This document shows positions 1 through 9,630 of a stretch of 63,189 bases of DNA, one piece after another. This DNA comes from Puniceicoccaceae bacterium (GTDB lineage: Bacteria; Verrucomicrobiota; Verrucomicrobiia; Opitutales; Coraliomargaritaceae). The stretch spans positions 1 through 63,189 of the forward strand of contig PBYS01000011.1 of NCBI GenBank assembly GCA_002729725.1, written 5' to 3'. The first letter of the stretch is position 1. Each line of letters starts with the position of its first letter. Below the pieces are notes generated by a model. It made no database searches, was not told where the DNA came from, and saw nothing but the letters and a program-made list of their open reading frames with translations. The position numbers and the translations under genes were made by a program.

Positions 1-156
1 CTACAATCGGACGAATCCAAGCGGCCTCAAATCCGTGCGAGGAAGGCAGCTAAGAAAGAAGACTTCAGGCTCCCATTGTCCGAAATCCGTGAAGAAGCCA
101 TTTTATTAGGTTTCATAACGTTTTATTTATATTTTAGTGAAAGAAAGAGATGTTAA
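1..156 (+). CDS. possible 3' end of a truncated reading frame
   Basis: The first frame is open from base 1 to a TAA at 154-156, giving 51 residues rich in Lys, Arg and Glu with a hydrophobic patch near the end. It would be the C-terminal tail of a gene that begins left of the window. I do not recognise it. An open stretch this short can occur by chance, so this is only a candidate. Confidence 0.2.
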   Translation, partial: LQSDESKRPQIRARKAAKKEDFRLPLSEIREEAILLGFITFYLYFSERKRC

Positions 157-463
157 ATTAAGTATACAGCAAGGATCTGCCCCTAATAGCGTTAGTAAGC
201 AAACCTGACACCAAACCCAATGGCTCGAACAAGATTAAACAACTATATACAATTATTTTTAACCGAGGTGACACATTTGGGCAAATTGCATCAATAAGTA
301 AAAAATAGATGTCATTTTGGGCTGCCTCCTAGCATCACACAATTGGTAATGGAGATAGCCGTGCCCTCTTTGCCTTGACCGTCGCGGCATCCCTAAATTC
401 CTCATAAAAGCACCGGGGAACACACTTGAGATTAATCAGTGCAAACGACCGAGGCATCGCGGA
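157..463. other. intergenic region downstream of lepA
   Basis: About 300 bases, more AT-rich than the flanking coding DNA, lying beyond the lepA stop codon. I see no convincing gene, tRNA, or hairpin with a T-run here. Confidence 0.4.
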
Positions 464-2272
464 TCAAGCGCCGTCGGAGGTCTTCAGAATCTTGATAAAG
501 GCATCCTGCGGAATCGATACGCTACCGATATTTTTCATGCGCTTCTTACCCTCTTTTTGCTTCTCCAAGAGCTTTCGCTTACGAGAGATGTCACCACCGT
601 AACACTTTGCAGTCACGTCTTTGCGATAGGCGCTAATGGTTTCGCGGGCCACAATATTACTGCCAATGCCGGCTTGAATTGCGATCTTAAACATTTGCTT
701 GGGCAAGATCTCCTTCAGGCGCTTACACAACACCCGGCCGCGTCCCTCGGCTTTGTCCAAGTGAACGATCGACGAGAAGGCATCGACTGGCTCTCCATTG
801 ACCCGAATATCGAGTCGGCATAGCTTCGCTTGCTCATAGCCAGCCATTTCATAATCCATCGAGCCGTAGCCGTGAGTGATACTTTTGAGGCGGTCATTAA
901 AATCGACCAAAATTTCATTCAAGGGCAGGCGGCAAACCAACATCACACGCTGACCATCGATCGTCTCCGTGTGTTCGCAAATTCCGCGCTTCTCCGAGAC
1001 CAAGGCCAGCACATCACCGATCGAACCAGACGGAATGTGAATGGAAGCATTGATCATCGGCTCCTCAATAAATTCGATTTCGGCCGGGTCTGGCAAGTTG
1101 ACGGGATTGTGAACTTCGATCTGCACCCCATCCGTTTGTGTTACCAAGTAGACCACACTTGGATAGGTAGAGATTACGTCTAAATCATACTCACGGCGAA
1201 TGCGTTCTTGTATGATTTCCATGTGGAGCAAACCGAGGAAGCCGCAGCGGAAACCAAAGCCCAGAGCAACCGAGTTTTCCGACTGGTAAACAAAGGCAGC
1301 ATCATTCAAGCGCAACTTGCCCATGCTCGCCTTCAACTTATTATAGTCGTTGGTGTCGATCGGGTAAATACCACTAAAGACCATCGGACTGACTTCCTTA
1401 TAGCCCGGCAGCATCTCTTTGGTGGGATTTGCACTGTGAGTGATGGTATCGCCCAGCTTCAAGTCCGCCACATCGCGCAAATTCGTCACGACATAGCCCA
1501 CATCGCCCGCCTTGAGCGTGTCTTGCTTCGTCATCGCAGGCGAGAACTTGCCCACTTCTTTAACCAGCATCTTGCGCTCGTCACTCATGGTGATGATGGA
1601 GTCGTTCATCTTCACCTCACCGGAAAAGACGCGCACGTAGCAAATCACGCCCTTATAGGCATCGTAGATGCAGTCAAATATCAGCATCCGCAGTCCATCC
1701 ACTTCGGCCCAGCGCGGCTTGGGCACACGCGAGACGGCGGCCTCCAGTAAATCTTCGATTCCGATGCCGGTTTTGCCACTGGTGAGCACTGCTTCATCGG
1801 CAGGGATCGCTAACACGTCCTCCAGTTGCACCATAATCGCGGGCACGTCGGCACTCGGTAGGTCCACTTTGTTGATCACAGGAATAATCTCCAGCCCTTG
1901 CTCCAGTGCGAGGTGTGCATTGGCCACCGTTTGAGCTTCGATGCCCTGCGCGGCATCGATCAAAAGCATCGCCCCCTCACAGGCCGCCAAACTACGGGAA
2001 ACCTCATACGAAAAGTCAACGTGCCCAGGAGTATCGATCAAATTAAGCGCATAGTCCTGCCCATCGCCCGCTCGATAGACCATGGAGACCGGGTGACTTT
2101 TAATAGTGATGCCACGCTCACGCTCAAGATCCATAGAATCTAGCAGCTGCGCCTTCATGTCACGCATTTCGACCGTACGCGTCTTCTCTAGAATACGGTC
2201 CGACAAAGTCGTTTTGCCGTGGTCGACGTGAGCGATGATACAAAAATTGCGAGTATGGTTAAGATCTGTCAT
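464..2272 (-). CDS. lepA: elongation factor 4 (LepA), ribosome-bound GTPase
   Basis: Translational GTPase that binds ribosomes and acts during translation stress or initiation. The 602-residue length is normal for EF4. The N-terminal G domain has the P-loop AHVDHGKT (residues 14-21), the switch motif RERGIT, DTPGH, and NKVD for guanine recognition. EF-G-like domains follow, then the EF4-specific C-terminal domain with a Lys/Arg-rich tail (RKRKLLEKQKEGKK). The ATG start at 2272 gives the standard MTDLNHTRNFCIIAHVDHG beginning; no clear Shine-Dalgarno is visible. It is divergent from purD across about 100 bases that must hold both promoters. In many bacteria lepA is followed by lepB; here nothing follows on the same strand inside the window. 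Confidence 0.97.
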   Translation of the reverse strand: MTDLNHTRNFCIIAHVDHGKTTLSDRILEKTRTVEMRDMKAQLLDSMDLERERGITIKSHPVSMVYRAGDGQDYALNLIDTPGHVDFSYEVSRSLAACEGAMLLIDAAQGIEAQTVANAHLALEQGLEIIPVINKVDLPSADVPAIMVQLEDVLAIPADEAVLTSGKTGIGIEDLLEAAVSRVPKPRWAEVDGLRMLIFDCIYDAYKGVICYVRVFSGEVKMNDSIITMSDERKMLVKEVGKFSPAMTKQDTLKAGDVGYVVTNLRDVADLKLGDTITHSANPTKEMLPGYKEVSPMVFSGIYPIDTNDYNKLKASMGKLRLNDAAFVYQSENSVALGFGFRCGFLGLLHMEIIQERIRREYDLDVISTYPSVVYLVTQTDGVQIEVHNPVNLPDPAEIEFIEEPMINASIHIPSGSIGDVLALVSEKRGICEHTETIDGQRVMLVCRLPLNEILVDFNDRLKSITHGYGSMDYEMAGYEQAKLCRLDIRVNGEPVDAFSSIVHLDKAEGRGRVLCKRLKEILPKQMFKIAIQAGIGSNIVARETISAYRKDVTAKCYGGDISRKRKLLEKQKEGKKRMKNIGSVSIPQDAFIKILKTSDGA

Positions 2273-2375
2273 AAATGAAGGAACGCGCTAAAATCACGTT
2301 CTTATTGAAAAGTTCAACCCTCTTTATCGAAAACAAACTTTACCTAGGCGGTCGATTCTGGAAACGTCGCCGCAT

Positions 2376-3662
2376 ATGTCAGAATCATCCAAGCTTAATA
2401 TCCTCGTAATCGGCTCCGGCGGACGCGAGCACGCCCTAGTCCAAAAATGCCTACAAAGCCCTATGGCTGGCAAAGTCATCGCCGCCCCCGGCAACGGTGG
2501 CATGGCCTCGGAGGTCGAATGCTTCGACCGCTCCGTCGAAGACATCCCTGCGCTGGTGGAATTGGCGCAGCAGCAGAATATCGGGCTGGTAGTGGTCGGC
2601 CCTGAAGTGCCCCTCAGCTTAGGCCTCGTGGATGCACTCGCCGCAGTCGGCATCCCTGCCTACGGCCCCAACAAGGATGGCGCACAGCTCGAATCGAGCA
2701 AAGCTTTCTGTAAGGACTTTTTCGCTCGCCACAAGATTCCGACCGCAGCCTACGGCACCTTTACCGAAGTGGCCCCCGCCCTCGCTTACTTGGAAGAGCA
2801 CCCGGCTCCCATCGTGATCAAGGCCAGCGGCCTCGCCGCGGGCAAAGGCGTCATCATGGCAGAGACACAAGAAGAAGCTGTCACCGCAGTGAAAGACATG
2901 CTCGAAGGCGACGCCTTTGGCAGCAGCGGTAAGGAGATTGTGATCGAAGAAACTCTCTATGGCGAAGAAGCATCGATCCACGTCATCGCTTCGGGCGAAC
3001 ACTTCGTATGCCTGCCTCCCAGCCAAGACCACAAACGTGCGGGCGAAGGTGACACAGGCCTCAACACCGGGGGCATGGGCGCCTACACGCCGACCAGCAA
3101 GGTCACAGCTGCGATGCAAGCGGAGATCGAAGAGCAAGTCATCAAGCCCACGCTGGCTGGCCTCAAAGCCGACGGCATCGACTACCGCGGCACGCTCTAC
3201 GCCGGCCTCATGTTGACAAACAAGGGCGTCAAAGTGCTTGAATATAATGTCCGCTTCGGCGACCCGGAAACACAGGTGCTGCTCCCCATGGTCGCGGACG
3301 ATCTGGTTCCTGTGCTGCTGGCCTCTGCCAAGGGAGAAGCCTTGCCGACTCAATTACAATTCCACGAAGGCGCCGCCATCGTTATCGTCTTAGCCGCAGG
3401 TGGTTACCCAGGCAGCTACGCCAAGGGCAAAGAGATCAGCTTCCCAGACACATTGCCGGCCAGCAGCGCAGTCGTGCATGCCGGCACCACTCGCGACGCC
3501 GACGGGACCATCCGCACCGCTGGTGGTCGCGTATTAGGCGTCAGCGGGCAAGCACCGACACTGCAAGCTGCAGTCGAGCTCGCCTACTCCGTATGCGACC
3601 AAGTAGAGTTTGAAGACAAATACCTACGCCGCGACATAGGCCACCGCGAGCTGAACCGATAG
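2376..3662 (+). CDS. purD: phosphoribosylamine-glycine ligase (GARS)
   Basis: Second step of de novo purine synthesis: ATP-dependent joining of glycine to 5-phosphoribosylamine. At 428 residues it is a monofunctional PurD of usual length. It begins with the conserved VIGSGGREHAL (around residues 11-21), continues into the ATP-grasp domain, and has the family stretch HKRAGEGDTGLNTGGMGAY and the metal/ATP segment EYNVRFGDPETQ. No other pur genes are nearby. A perfect 15-bp hairpin starts about 30 bases after the stop codon and probably marks the end of the transcript or a processing site. Confidence 0.97.
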   Translation: MSESSKLNILVIGSGGREHALVQKCLQSPMAGKVIAAPGNGGMASEVECFDRSVEDIPALVELAQQQNIGLVVVGPEVPLSLGLVDALAAVGIPAYGPNKDGAQLESSKAFCKDFFARHKIPTAAYGTFTEVAPALAYLEEHPAPIVIKASGLAAGKGVIMAETQEEAVTAVKDMLEGDAFGSSGKEIVIEETLYGEEASIHVIASGEHFVCLPPSQDHKRAGEGDTGLNTGGMGAYTPTSKVTAAMQAEIEEQVIKPTLAGLKADGIDYRGTLYAGLMLTNKGVKVLEYNVRFGDPETQVLLPMVADDLVPVLLASAKGEALPTQLQFHEGAAIVIVLAAGGYPGSYAKGKEISFPDTLPASSAVVHAGTTRDADGTIRTAGGRVLGVSGQAPTLQAAVELAYSVCDQVEFEDKYLRRDIGHRELNR

Positions 3663-3694
3663 CTTTACAAAGCAGTAAAAACATACAGTCTCCA

Positions 3695-3734
3695 AGAGTC
3701 GCTCTTTATCGGAGTTCCTATAAAGAGCGACTCT
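3695..3734. terminator. perfect 15-bp hairpin between purD and the phosphatase gene
   Basis: Arms agagtcgctctttat (3695-3709) and ataaagagcgactct (3720-3734) are exact reverse complements around a 10-base loop. No T-run follows on either strand, so it is not a textbook intrinsic terminator. It could be a terminator, an mRNA-stabilising structure, or an operator ahead of the phosphatase gene, which starts 33 bases later. Confidence 0.5.
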
Positions 3735-3766
3735 CTCCCCTCTACACACGAACACTTCGCAAGGAT

Positions 3767-4255
3767 ATGGCTGATAAACGAAATTTGATTCTGACCATCT
3801 GCACCGGCAACATTTGCCGCAGCCCCATGGCAGAAAAGCTTCTGCAACATGCGCTCGCCGCTGAGGGTGCCCCACTCGACCAACTCGAAGTCGCGTCTGC
3901 AGGCGTTGCCGCCTGTTATGGCGACCCCGCATCCAGCAACTCAGTCGCTGCTGTCAAAAAGGTACAATTGGACTTATCCAATCATAAGAGTCAACCGGTG
4001 AGCCAGGATCTACTGGACCGCTCCTTTCTCGTGTTAGGCATGACGCAGTCACACATCGACGTCCTACAGCACTACCACGGGCAACTCCCGCCACGCGCAC
4101 ACCTATTCCGAGAATTCATGCCCGCGGGCTCAGATCCCGAGATCCCAGACCCTTACGGCCAAAACCTAGCCGCTTACAGCTCATGCTTCGACTCGATGGC
4201 CGAGGCGATCCCCTCAATCATCGCGTATTTAAAGCAGGAATACAAAGGCGAGTAG
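3767..4255 (+). CDS. low-molecular-weight protein-tyrosine/arginine phosphatase
   Basis: Cysteine phosphatase of the LMW-PTP family, which removes phosphate from tyrosine or arginine in proteins. The catalytic loop CTGNICRS is at about residues 12-19, and the general-acid Asp is in the IPDPYGQ segment near the C-terminus. Length (162) fits the family. AAGGA just before the ATG can act as a ribosome-binding site. It sits alone between purD and a transporter gene. There is no tyrosine kinase or exopolysaccharide gene nearby, so the substrate cannot be guessed, and YwlE-type arginine phosphatase activity is equally possible. Confidence 0.9.
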   Translation: MADKRNLILTICTGNICRSPMAEKLLQHALAAEGAPLDQLEVASAGVAACYGDPASSNSVAAVKKVQLDLSNHKSQPVSQDLLDRSFLVLGMTQSHIDVLQHYHGQLPPRAHLFREFMPAGSDPEIPDPYGQNLAAYSSCFDSMAEAIPSIIAYLKQEYKGE

Positions 4256-4411
4256 TTCAGCCTTTCAGCTTCGCTCACGAGCAGATTGTTGCCCCCGCTC
4301 TCCCCCAGCACTCAGGGGAGCTTTGGCTTGGATACCCCCCGCCAAGTCTCAATTAAGCACTGCCTCATTTTTATACATACTCCCCTCACCTACCAACTCC
4401 CCCTCAGCTTA

Positions 4412-6022
4412 ATGAGTAACGACCCCGAGCATAACGAAGAACTTTCCAGCGTACTAGAATCTTCCCCAGCCGAACAACACTACCGAGTCCAGAAAGACCC
4501 TAAACGCGCCGACGACGACCATTCACGCGAATTCGGCATGCGGCAGCGTGTCGGCCTAGTCGTGGGCCCCTTGGCATTTTTGATCATGCTGCTGATCCCA
4601 ACGCCCGACGGCATGTCGCTGGAAGCCCAGCGTGTCGCCGCGGTGACTTTATTGATGGCCACCTGGTGGATCAGCGAAGCCATCCCGATCCCAGCAACAA
4701 GCCTACTACCGATCGTACTTTTTCCGCTGTTAGGTGTCATGTCGACTTCGCAAGCGACGACTCCCTACGCCAACCATCTAATCTTTCTCTTCATGGGCGG
4801 CTTCATCATCGCCCTCGCGATGCAGCGCTGGGATCTCCATCGGCGCATTGCCTTAAAGGTCATCCGCTTCACAGGCTTTTCAGCAGGGCGCTTAGTATTC
4901 GGCTTTATGCTCGCGACTGCGGTACTTTCTGCCTTCGTTTCGAATACAGCGACCACCGTAATGATGCTCCCCATCGGCATGGCTGTAGTCACGCAAATCG
5001 CCGACCGCATGCAACAAAGCGGCGCAAACTCGGCGAATAAGCACATCGAAACCCTGTCTTTAAATTTAATGCTTGGCATCGCCTACGCAGCCTCGATCGG
5101 AGGCGTGGCCACTCTCATAGGCACCCCGCCCAACACCGTGCTCGCCAGCTACTTATCTAAGACATACGATTACGAAATTACCTTTGCCAAATGGCTCACG
5201 GTCGGTGCGCCTTTAGTCTGTATTTTCTTACCTTTAACTTGGTTGTGGTTGACTAAAGTGATCAACCCCATGCCGAAGTTGGAATTACCCAACGCCCGAA
5301 ACATAATCGACGACGAACTCAAGAAAATGGGGAAAATGCAGCCAGGTGAGCGCTGGACGGGCATCGTCTTTTTGCTGACTTCATTGTCTTGGATCTGCCG
5401 CCCACAGCTCGCCTCACTCTTTCCAGAGCCTGGCATGATCAAGGATGCTACCATCGCCATGACGGGCGCAATCCTACTATTTATTATACCGATCAACTTC
5501 CGCAAGCGACTATTTGTCATGGATTGGGAATGGGCCGCCAAACTGCCATGGGGGGTATTAATCCTCTTTGGTGGCGGGCTCGCCCTCGCGGGTGGTTTCC
5601 AAAGTTCCGGCCTGGCCACTTGGGTGGTGAGCTATGTCAGCTTTCTTGATAGCTTACCGCTCTTCTGGATCGTGCTCGGTGTGACCGCACTCGTGATTTT
5701 CCTCACCGAGCTCACCTCTAATACGGCAACCGCCACCATGCTGATGCCGGTGCTGGCTGGCATCGCAATTGGCTTAAATCAAAACCCATTGGTCTTGCTC
5801 GCGCCCGCCGCACTCGCCGCATCCTGTGCTTTCATGTTGCCCGTAGCCACACCGCCCAACGCGATTGTATTTGGCTCAGGCCGCGTCACGATCCCACAAA
5901 TGGTACGTGCTGGCTTTGGTGCCAATATACTTGGCATTATCATTATACCGCTCGCGCTCTATCTACTCTTAGTGCCCATCTTCGGGATCAGCCTCGGCGA
6001 ACTCCCAGCTTGGGCTAAGTGA
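4412..6022 (+). CDS. DASS/SLC13-family sodium-coupled anion symporter
   Basis: Integral membrane transporter of the divalent anion:Na+ symporter family (dicarboxylates, sulfate or similar anions). About a dozen hydrophobic segments are visible. Both SNT motifs that form the Na+/substrate sites are present: SNTATTVMMLP in the first half and SNTATATMLMP in the second, the expected inverted-repeat pattern. The ATG at 4412 is preferred because the 42 codons before it lack a conserved look; the remaining 536 residues include a hydrophilic N-terminal extension of about 50 residues. The substrate is not inferable from context. An unrelated ArsB-type carrier is the main alternative but fits the SNT motifs less well. 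Confidence 0.88.
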   Translation: MSNDPEHNEELSSVLESSPAEQHYRVQKDPKRADDDHSREFGMRQRVGLVVGPLAFLIMLLIPTPDGMSLEAQRVAAVTLLMATWWISEAIPIPATSLLPIVLFPLLGVMSTSQATTPYANHLIFLFMGGFIIALAMQRWDLHRRIALKVIRFTGFSAGRLVFGFMLATAVLSAFVSNTATTVMMLPIGMAVVTQIADRMQQSGANSANKHIETLSLNLMLGIAYAASIGGVATLIGTPPNTVLASYLSKTYDYEITFAKWLTVGAPLVCIFLPLTWLWLTKVINPMPKLELPNARNIIDDELKKMGKMQPGERWTGIVFLLTSLSWICRPQLASLFPEPGMIKDATIAMTGAILLFIIPINFRKRLFVMDWEWAAKLPWGVLILFGGGLALAGGFQSSGLATWVVSYVSFLDSLPLFWIVLGVTALVIFLTELTSNTATATMLMPVLAGIAIGLNQNPLVLLAPAALAASCAFMLPVATPPNAIVFGSGRVTIPQMVRAGFGANILGIIIIPLALYLLLVPIFGISLGELPAWAK

Positions 6023-6124
6023 AGCGCGACAAATAACAGCCCTGGCTCAGGCCTTAGCTGAGAAATAGAACTGCTAGGCATTTTCAAATTGCAGAGTTTT
6101 TCTGAGCGCGATTGGCTGTATGTT

Positions 6125-7456
6125 GTGAAGAAAATTTGTATCATTGGTTCAGGAATCACTGCGCTTGCGCGTGCCTGGCAGCTCAAACAGCGCGGTTTCG
6201 ACTGTGAGGTATTGGAGTGTTCACAACACATTGGCGGGGCGATTCAAAGCTTTCGCTCGGGCCCCTACTTAGCGGAAGAAGGGCCCAACTCGATTCAAGT
6301 TAACAGCCACCAAGTAGATGCCTTTTTACGCAGCGTGCCAGGGCTCGAAGCACGCACATTGGTGGCTGACGATACCGCCAAAAAACGCTTCATCCTACGC
6401 AATGGCCAAGCTGTAGCAGTCCCCATGGGCCCGCTCTCCGCACTCACCACCCCGCTCTGGTCTTTCGCAGGCAAATTGCGTGTATTGAAGGAGCCCTTCG
6501 TAAAATCGCTGCCCCCAGACATTGAAGAAAGCGCAGCGGACTTCGTGCGGCGGCGCCTAGGTGACGAGCTCTACCGCTACGCCATCAACCCGCTAATCGG
6601 CGGGATCTACGCAGGCGATCCGGAACAACTCTCGCTTCGCTATGGCTTCCCTAAACTTTACGCCTTAGAACAAAATCATGGTGGCATGATTCGCGGAGCA
6701 CTGGCCAAGATGCGTGCAGCACGTCAAAACGATGCGCCCCCAATTAATAAGCGCATCATTTCTTTTAAAGATGGTCTTGCAGAACTTCCGCAGCTACTAG
6801 CACAAGCTATAGGCAAAGCAGTCCACACTGGAGTATCCATAAAATCCATACGTCGTACGCAAGATGGCTGGCAGCTTGATTGGAATGGACATTCGCATGC
6901 ATATGACGAACTGATTCTGACCACACCCGCGCATGCACTGCCCAAGTTACCCCTGGAACCAGCGCTGCAATCGGCTCTGCAAGCCCTGCAAACGATCGAC
7001 TATCCTCCGGTATCGGTGCTCAGTCTGGCTTTCAAGCGCGCCCAGATCGCTCACCCGCTCGATGGATTTGGTGTATTGGTGCCCGAATGCGAAGGTCGGA
7101 AAATACTCGGAGCCCTCTTTCCATCCAGTTTATTTTCAGAACGTGCCCCCGAGGATGAAGCTTTGTTGACGGTTTTCATCGGTGGCGAACGTCAACCCGA
7201 ACTCGCAGTGCCCGACACTCAAGCCTTACTCGCCCAGGTGCTCCCTGAATTACAAGCCATTTTGGGCGTCTCAGGTGACCCGAGCTTTGTGCACCACAAG
7301 CATTGGCCACGCGCGATCCCTCAATACAAGCTCGGCTACGGCCAAACGCTCGAACAGATGGATCGTATCGAAGCCGATCATCCAGGCCTCAAGCTCGCCG
7401 GCAATTATCGTAACGGCATCTCACTCAGCTACTGTATCGAAGCAGCATTGGCCTGA
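6125..7456 (+). CDS. hemG: oxygen-dependent protoporphyrinogen oxidase (HemY/PPOX type)
   Basis: FAD flavoprotein that oxidises protoporphyrinogen IX to protoporphyrin IX in haem synthesis. It opens with a dinucleotide-binding fold (IIGSGITALARAW) followed by the Glu that contacts FAD ribose. Family segments include EEGPNS, RRLGDELYRYAINPLIGGIYAGDP and the C-terminal LAGNYRNGISLSYCIEAAL, where GISL is typical of PPOX. I chose the GTG at 6125, giving VKKICIIGSG (443 residues); a TTG at 6089 would add 12 residues. No other hem genes are in the window. Other FAD amine oxidases share the fold, but the C-terminal motif makes PPOX likely. Confidence 0.9.
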   Translation: MKKICIIGSGITALARAWQLKQRGFDCEVLECSQHIGGAIQSFRSGPYLAEEGPNSIQVNSHQVDAFLRSVPGLEARTLVADDTAKKRFILRNGQAVAVPMGPLSALTTPLWSFAGKLRVLKEPFVKSLPPDIEESAADFVRRRLGDELYRYAINPLIGGIYAGDPEQLSLRYGFPKLYALEQNHGGMIRGALAKMRAARQNDAPPINKRIISFKDGLAELPQLLAQAIGKAVHTGVSIKSIRRTQDGWQLDWNGHSHAYDELILTTPAHALPKLPLEPALQSALQALQTIDYPPVSVLSLAFKRAQIAHPLDGFGVLVPECEGRKILGALFPSSLFSERAPEDEALLTVFIGGERQPELAVPDTQALLAQVLPELQAILGVSGDPSFVHHKHWPRAIPQYKLGYGQTLEQMDRIEADHPGLKLAGNYRNGISLSYCIEAALA

Positions 7457-7481
7457 CGTAGACGAAAGCCCGAAACGAACC

Positions 7482-7515
7482 CAAAAAAGCCCCGCATCCT
7501 GACGGATACGGGGCT
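7482..7515 (-). terminator. intrinsic terminator of the cysteine-heptad gene
   Basis: Read on the minus strand, a 12-bp stem (AGCCCCGTATCC / GGATGCGGGGCT, one mismatch) with a GTCA loop is followed directly by six T residues. It lies about 25 bases past the stop codon at 7541, so it ends that transcript. Read on the plus strand it may also help to stop transcription from the PPOX gene. Confidence 0.85.
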
Positions 7516-7540
7516 GGAGGAAATAGATTCAAGATGCGGG

Positions 7541-7852
7541 TTATTTAGCCGCGCAGCATGACATCTTTGGCATTGGCAATGCAGCTGGCTTGCAGGGCTT
7601 TTCGCCGCAATCGGCTTTTTTATCGCCACAGTCTGCTTTTTTATCGCCGCAGTCTGCTTTGTTATCGCCGCAATCGGCTTTCTTGTCGCCACAGTCTGCT
7701 TTTTTATCAGCGCAATCGGCTTTCTTGGGCATATCGCAAGGTAGCGATTTGGCGTCTGCTTTGACTGCATGACCTTCGCTTGCGCATTCAGCACCAGCTT
7801 GGGCAGTCATGACTGCTGCTAAGAATAGGAATGGAATTAGTAACTGTTTCAT
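7541..7852 (-). CDS. small secreted protein of cysteine-containing heptad repeats
   Basis: 103 residues, not recognised as any named family. Residues 1-20 form a clear signal peptide (Met-Lys, then a hydrophobic core, ending TAQAGA). Residues 43-84 are six consecutive heptads of the form KKADCGD, with only small changes (one A for G, one N for K, a final E), so a Cys recurs exactly every seven residues, always flanked by Asp. Further Cys residues lie outside the repeats, including a CC pair near the end; the mature part has 11 Cys in about 82 residues. The composition suggests metal binding in the envelope, but that is inference. The ATG at 7852 is chosen because it starts the signal peptide; 27 upstream in-frame codons look non-coding. 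Confidence 0.8.
   Translation of the reverse strand: MKQLLIPFLFLAAVMTAQAGAECASEGHAVKADAKSLPCDMPKKADCADKKADCGDKKADCGDNKADCGDKKADCGDKKADCGEKPCKPAALPMPKMSCCAAK
7601..7726 (-). repeat. six tandem 21-bp repeats encoding KKADCGD heptads
   Basis: Six in-frame 21-bp units lie end to end with no spacer. Synonymous differences between units (for example cag/caa and gcc/gct positions) show they are not brand-new identical copies, yet the protein heptad is kept, suggesting selection on the peptide. Confidence 0.9.
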
Positions 7853-7933
7853 ATTATTTTGGATAGGATAGATAAGTAGCGTAGCCCGCGGGGCCACAAA
7901 AGACAGATCATTAAATAAAAATATTATTCCCAA

Positions 7934-8716
7934 CTATTTTGCAAGTTCAACACGTTGAAAACTTAGACTGAGTCCTGTGCCTGCATCGACTTCAATCAGA
8001 CAGCCAGCAATCCGCACATCGTCTTCGGCCACGGGAAAGCGCCGCTTCATGCCATCGAGGAAAGTCGCCACAACTTGGTCGACTTCACGGCCGAGAACCG
8101 ACGTATAGGGGCCACACATGCCCGCATCAGTCAAATAAGCTGTTCCTGCGGGCAAAACGCGTCCATCCGCAGTGGGCACATGAGTGTGGGTGCCCACAAC
8201 CGCGGCGGCTCGTCCATCGAGGTACCAGCCCAGCGCAATTTTTTCGGAGGTAGCCTCCATATGGGCTTCCACAAAAACGGCGTCGCACTGCGATTTAAGT
8301 TCTTCGAGCTTGGCATCGGCCATGCGAAAGGGGCAGCTGGACTTGAGCGCCAAATAATTGCGGCCTAAAACAGTGAAAATACCGAGGCGAAAGCCGTCTT
8401 TTTCTACGATTAAATGGGTACTACCTGGGTTTTGCTCTGGAAGGTTCGCGGGGCGGCAGACACGCTCAAGTTGATCGATTTCGTTCTCAAAATTCTTCTG
8501 GTCCCAAACATGGTCTCCCAAGGTAATGGCATCCACCCCCGCAGCGATCAAGGAGTCGGCGATCTTTTTGGTCATTCCAGCACCTCCAGCGGAGTTTTCG
8601 GCGTTTGCGATCACGATATCCGCCCCATAGTCTTCGCGCAACGAAGCGACGCGCTCGATCACAAAGTTGCGGCCAGGCCGCCCGACAATATCTCCTAAAA
8701 ATAGAATTTTTGGCAT
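7934..8716 (-). CDS. YmdB-family metallophosphoesterase (cyclic-nucleotide phosphodiesterase)
   Basis: Binuclear-metal phosphoesterase of the TIGR00282/YmdB family, whose Bacillus member hydrolyses 2',3'- or 3',5'-cyclic nucleotides and affects biofilm and motility decisions. Visible metal-site motifs are [10 protein letters not shown] (residues 6-15), [31 protein letters not shown] and [13 protein letters not shown]. Length 260 is standard. In other bacteria it often follows rny; no rny is seen here. The gene is divergent from the ABC ATPase gene across about 100 bases. Confidence 0.92.
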   Translation of the reverse strand: MPKILFLGDIVGRPGRNFVIERVASLREDYGADIVIANAENSAGGAGMTKKIADSLIAAGVDAITLGDHVWDQKNFENEIDQLERVCRPANLPEQNPGSTHLIVEKDGFRLGIFTVLGRNYLALKSSCPFRMADAKLEELKSQCDAVFVEAHMEATSEKIALGWYLDGRAAAVVGTHTHVPTADGRVLPAGTAYLTDAGMCGPYTSVLGREVDQVVATFLDGMKRRFPVAEDDVRIAGCLIEVDAGTGLSLSFQRVELAK

Positions 8717-8820
8717 AGTGCTCTGTATTGCTGGATGTCTCGCATGCGCGCAAGGCCGTAAGATTGAGAAATATAAATTTGAAAAAGCTCCCTTGGGGGT
8801 TCAGCTAATCAACATTCACC

Positions 8821-9630
8821 ATGAAAGCACAGTCATCTTCGATTCAATATCCACTCTTATCTGTTCAAAAACTGAAAGTCTGCCGCGGCGATGTCGAGAT
8901 TCTGAAGGGGATACAATGGGAGGTGAAAGCCGGTGAGAACTGGGCGATATTGGGGGCCAACGGCTGCGGTAAGACCACCCTACTCTCTGCCATTACAGCC
9001 TACCGCGCGCCCTCTGCCGGAGAAATCCACGTGGTGGGCGAAACCTATGGCGAGAGTGATTGGAATGCGATTCGACAACAACTGGGCATTGTCAGTAGCG
9101 CCTTAACTCAACGCGTGCCCGCCGATGAATTTGCCATCGAAACTGTGCTCAGTGGCCAAAACGCACAACTGGGCTACTGGACACGCGAAAAGAAGGTCGA
9201 CAGTCAGAAAGCACTGCGCTGCTTAAGTAAAATGGGCGTGCGTGCGCTGGCAGAGCGACCATGGGGCGTGCTCAGTCAAGGTGAACGACAGAAGGTATTC
9301 ATCGCACGTGCTTTGATCAACGACCCAAAATTACTTATACTCGACGAACCTTGTGCTGGACTGGATCCCGTGGCCCGTGAGCGCTTTCTCAAAAGCTTGC
9401 AAAAATTAGCCCGTGTGAAAACCGGGCCCGCCATCCTATTAGTCAGCCACCACGTGGAGGAAATTATACCCGAAATCACACACGTGCTCTTACTCAAAAA
9501 AGGGAGAGTATTTGCCGCTGGCCCCAAGCGTGAAGTACTCTTGGACCGAGAAAAAATGATCAAAGCCTTTGGCGCCAGCCTACAGGTAGAGCAAGATGAG
9601 CACACTCAACGATTCCGTATGACATTTTAA
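8821..9630 (+). CDS. ABC transporter ATP-binding protein, single domain
   Basis: 269-residue ABC ATPase with Walker [10 protein letters not shown] (about residues 44-52), signature LSQGERQKV, Walker [14 protein letters not shown], and a switch histidine in [10 protein letters not shown]. It resembles the YlmA/ModF-like stand-alone group. No permease or substrate-binding gene is adjacent, so it either works with a distant permease or has a non-transport role. A short 7-bp hairpin (9629-9646) overlaps its stop codon, without a T-run. Confidence 0.88.
   Translation: MKAQSSSIQYPLLSVQKLKVCRGDVEILKGIQWEVKAGENWAILGANGCGKTTLLSAITAYRAPSAGEIHVVGETYGESDWNAIRQQLGIVSSALTQRVPADEFAIETVLSGQNAQLGYWTREKKVDSQKALRCLSKMGVRALAERPWGVLSQGERQKVFIARALINDPKLLILDEPCAGLDPVARERFLKSLQKLARVKTGPAILLVSHHVEEIIPEITHVLLLKKGRVFAAGPKREVLLDREKMIKAFGASLQVEQDEHTQRFRMTF

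Noticed and set aside
2619..3353. 244-codon open frame antisense to purD
   Set aside because: Shadow of PurD; GC-rich third-position bias keeps the opposite strand open.
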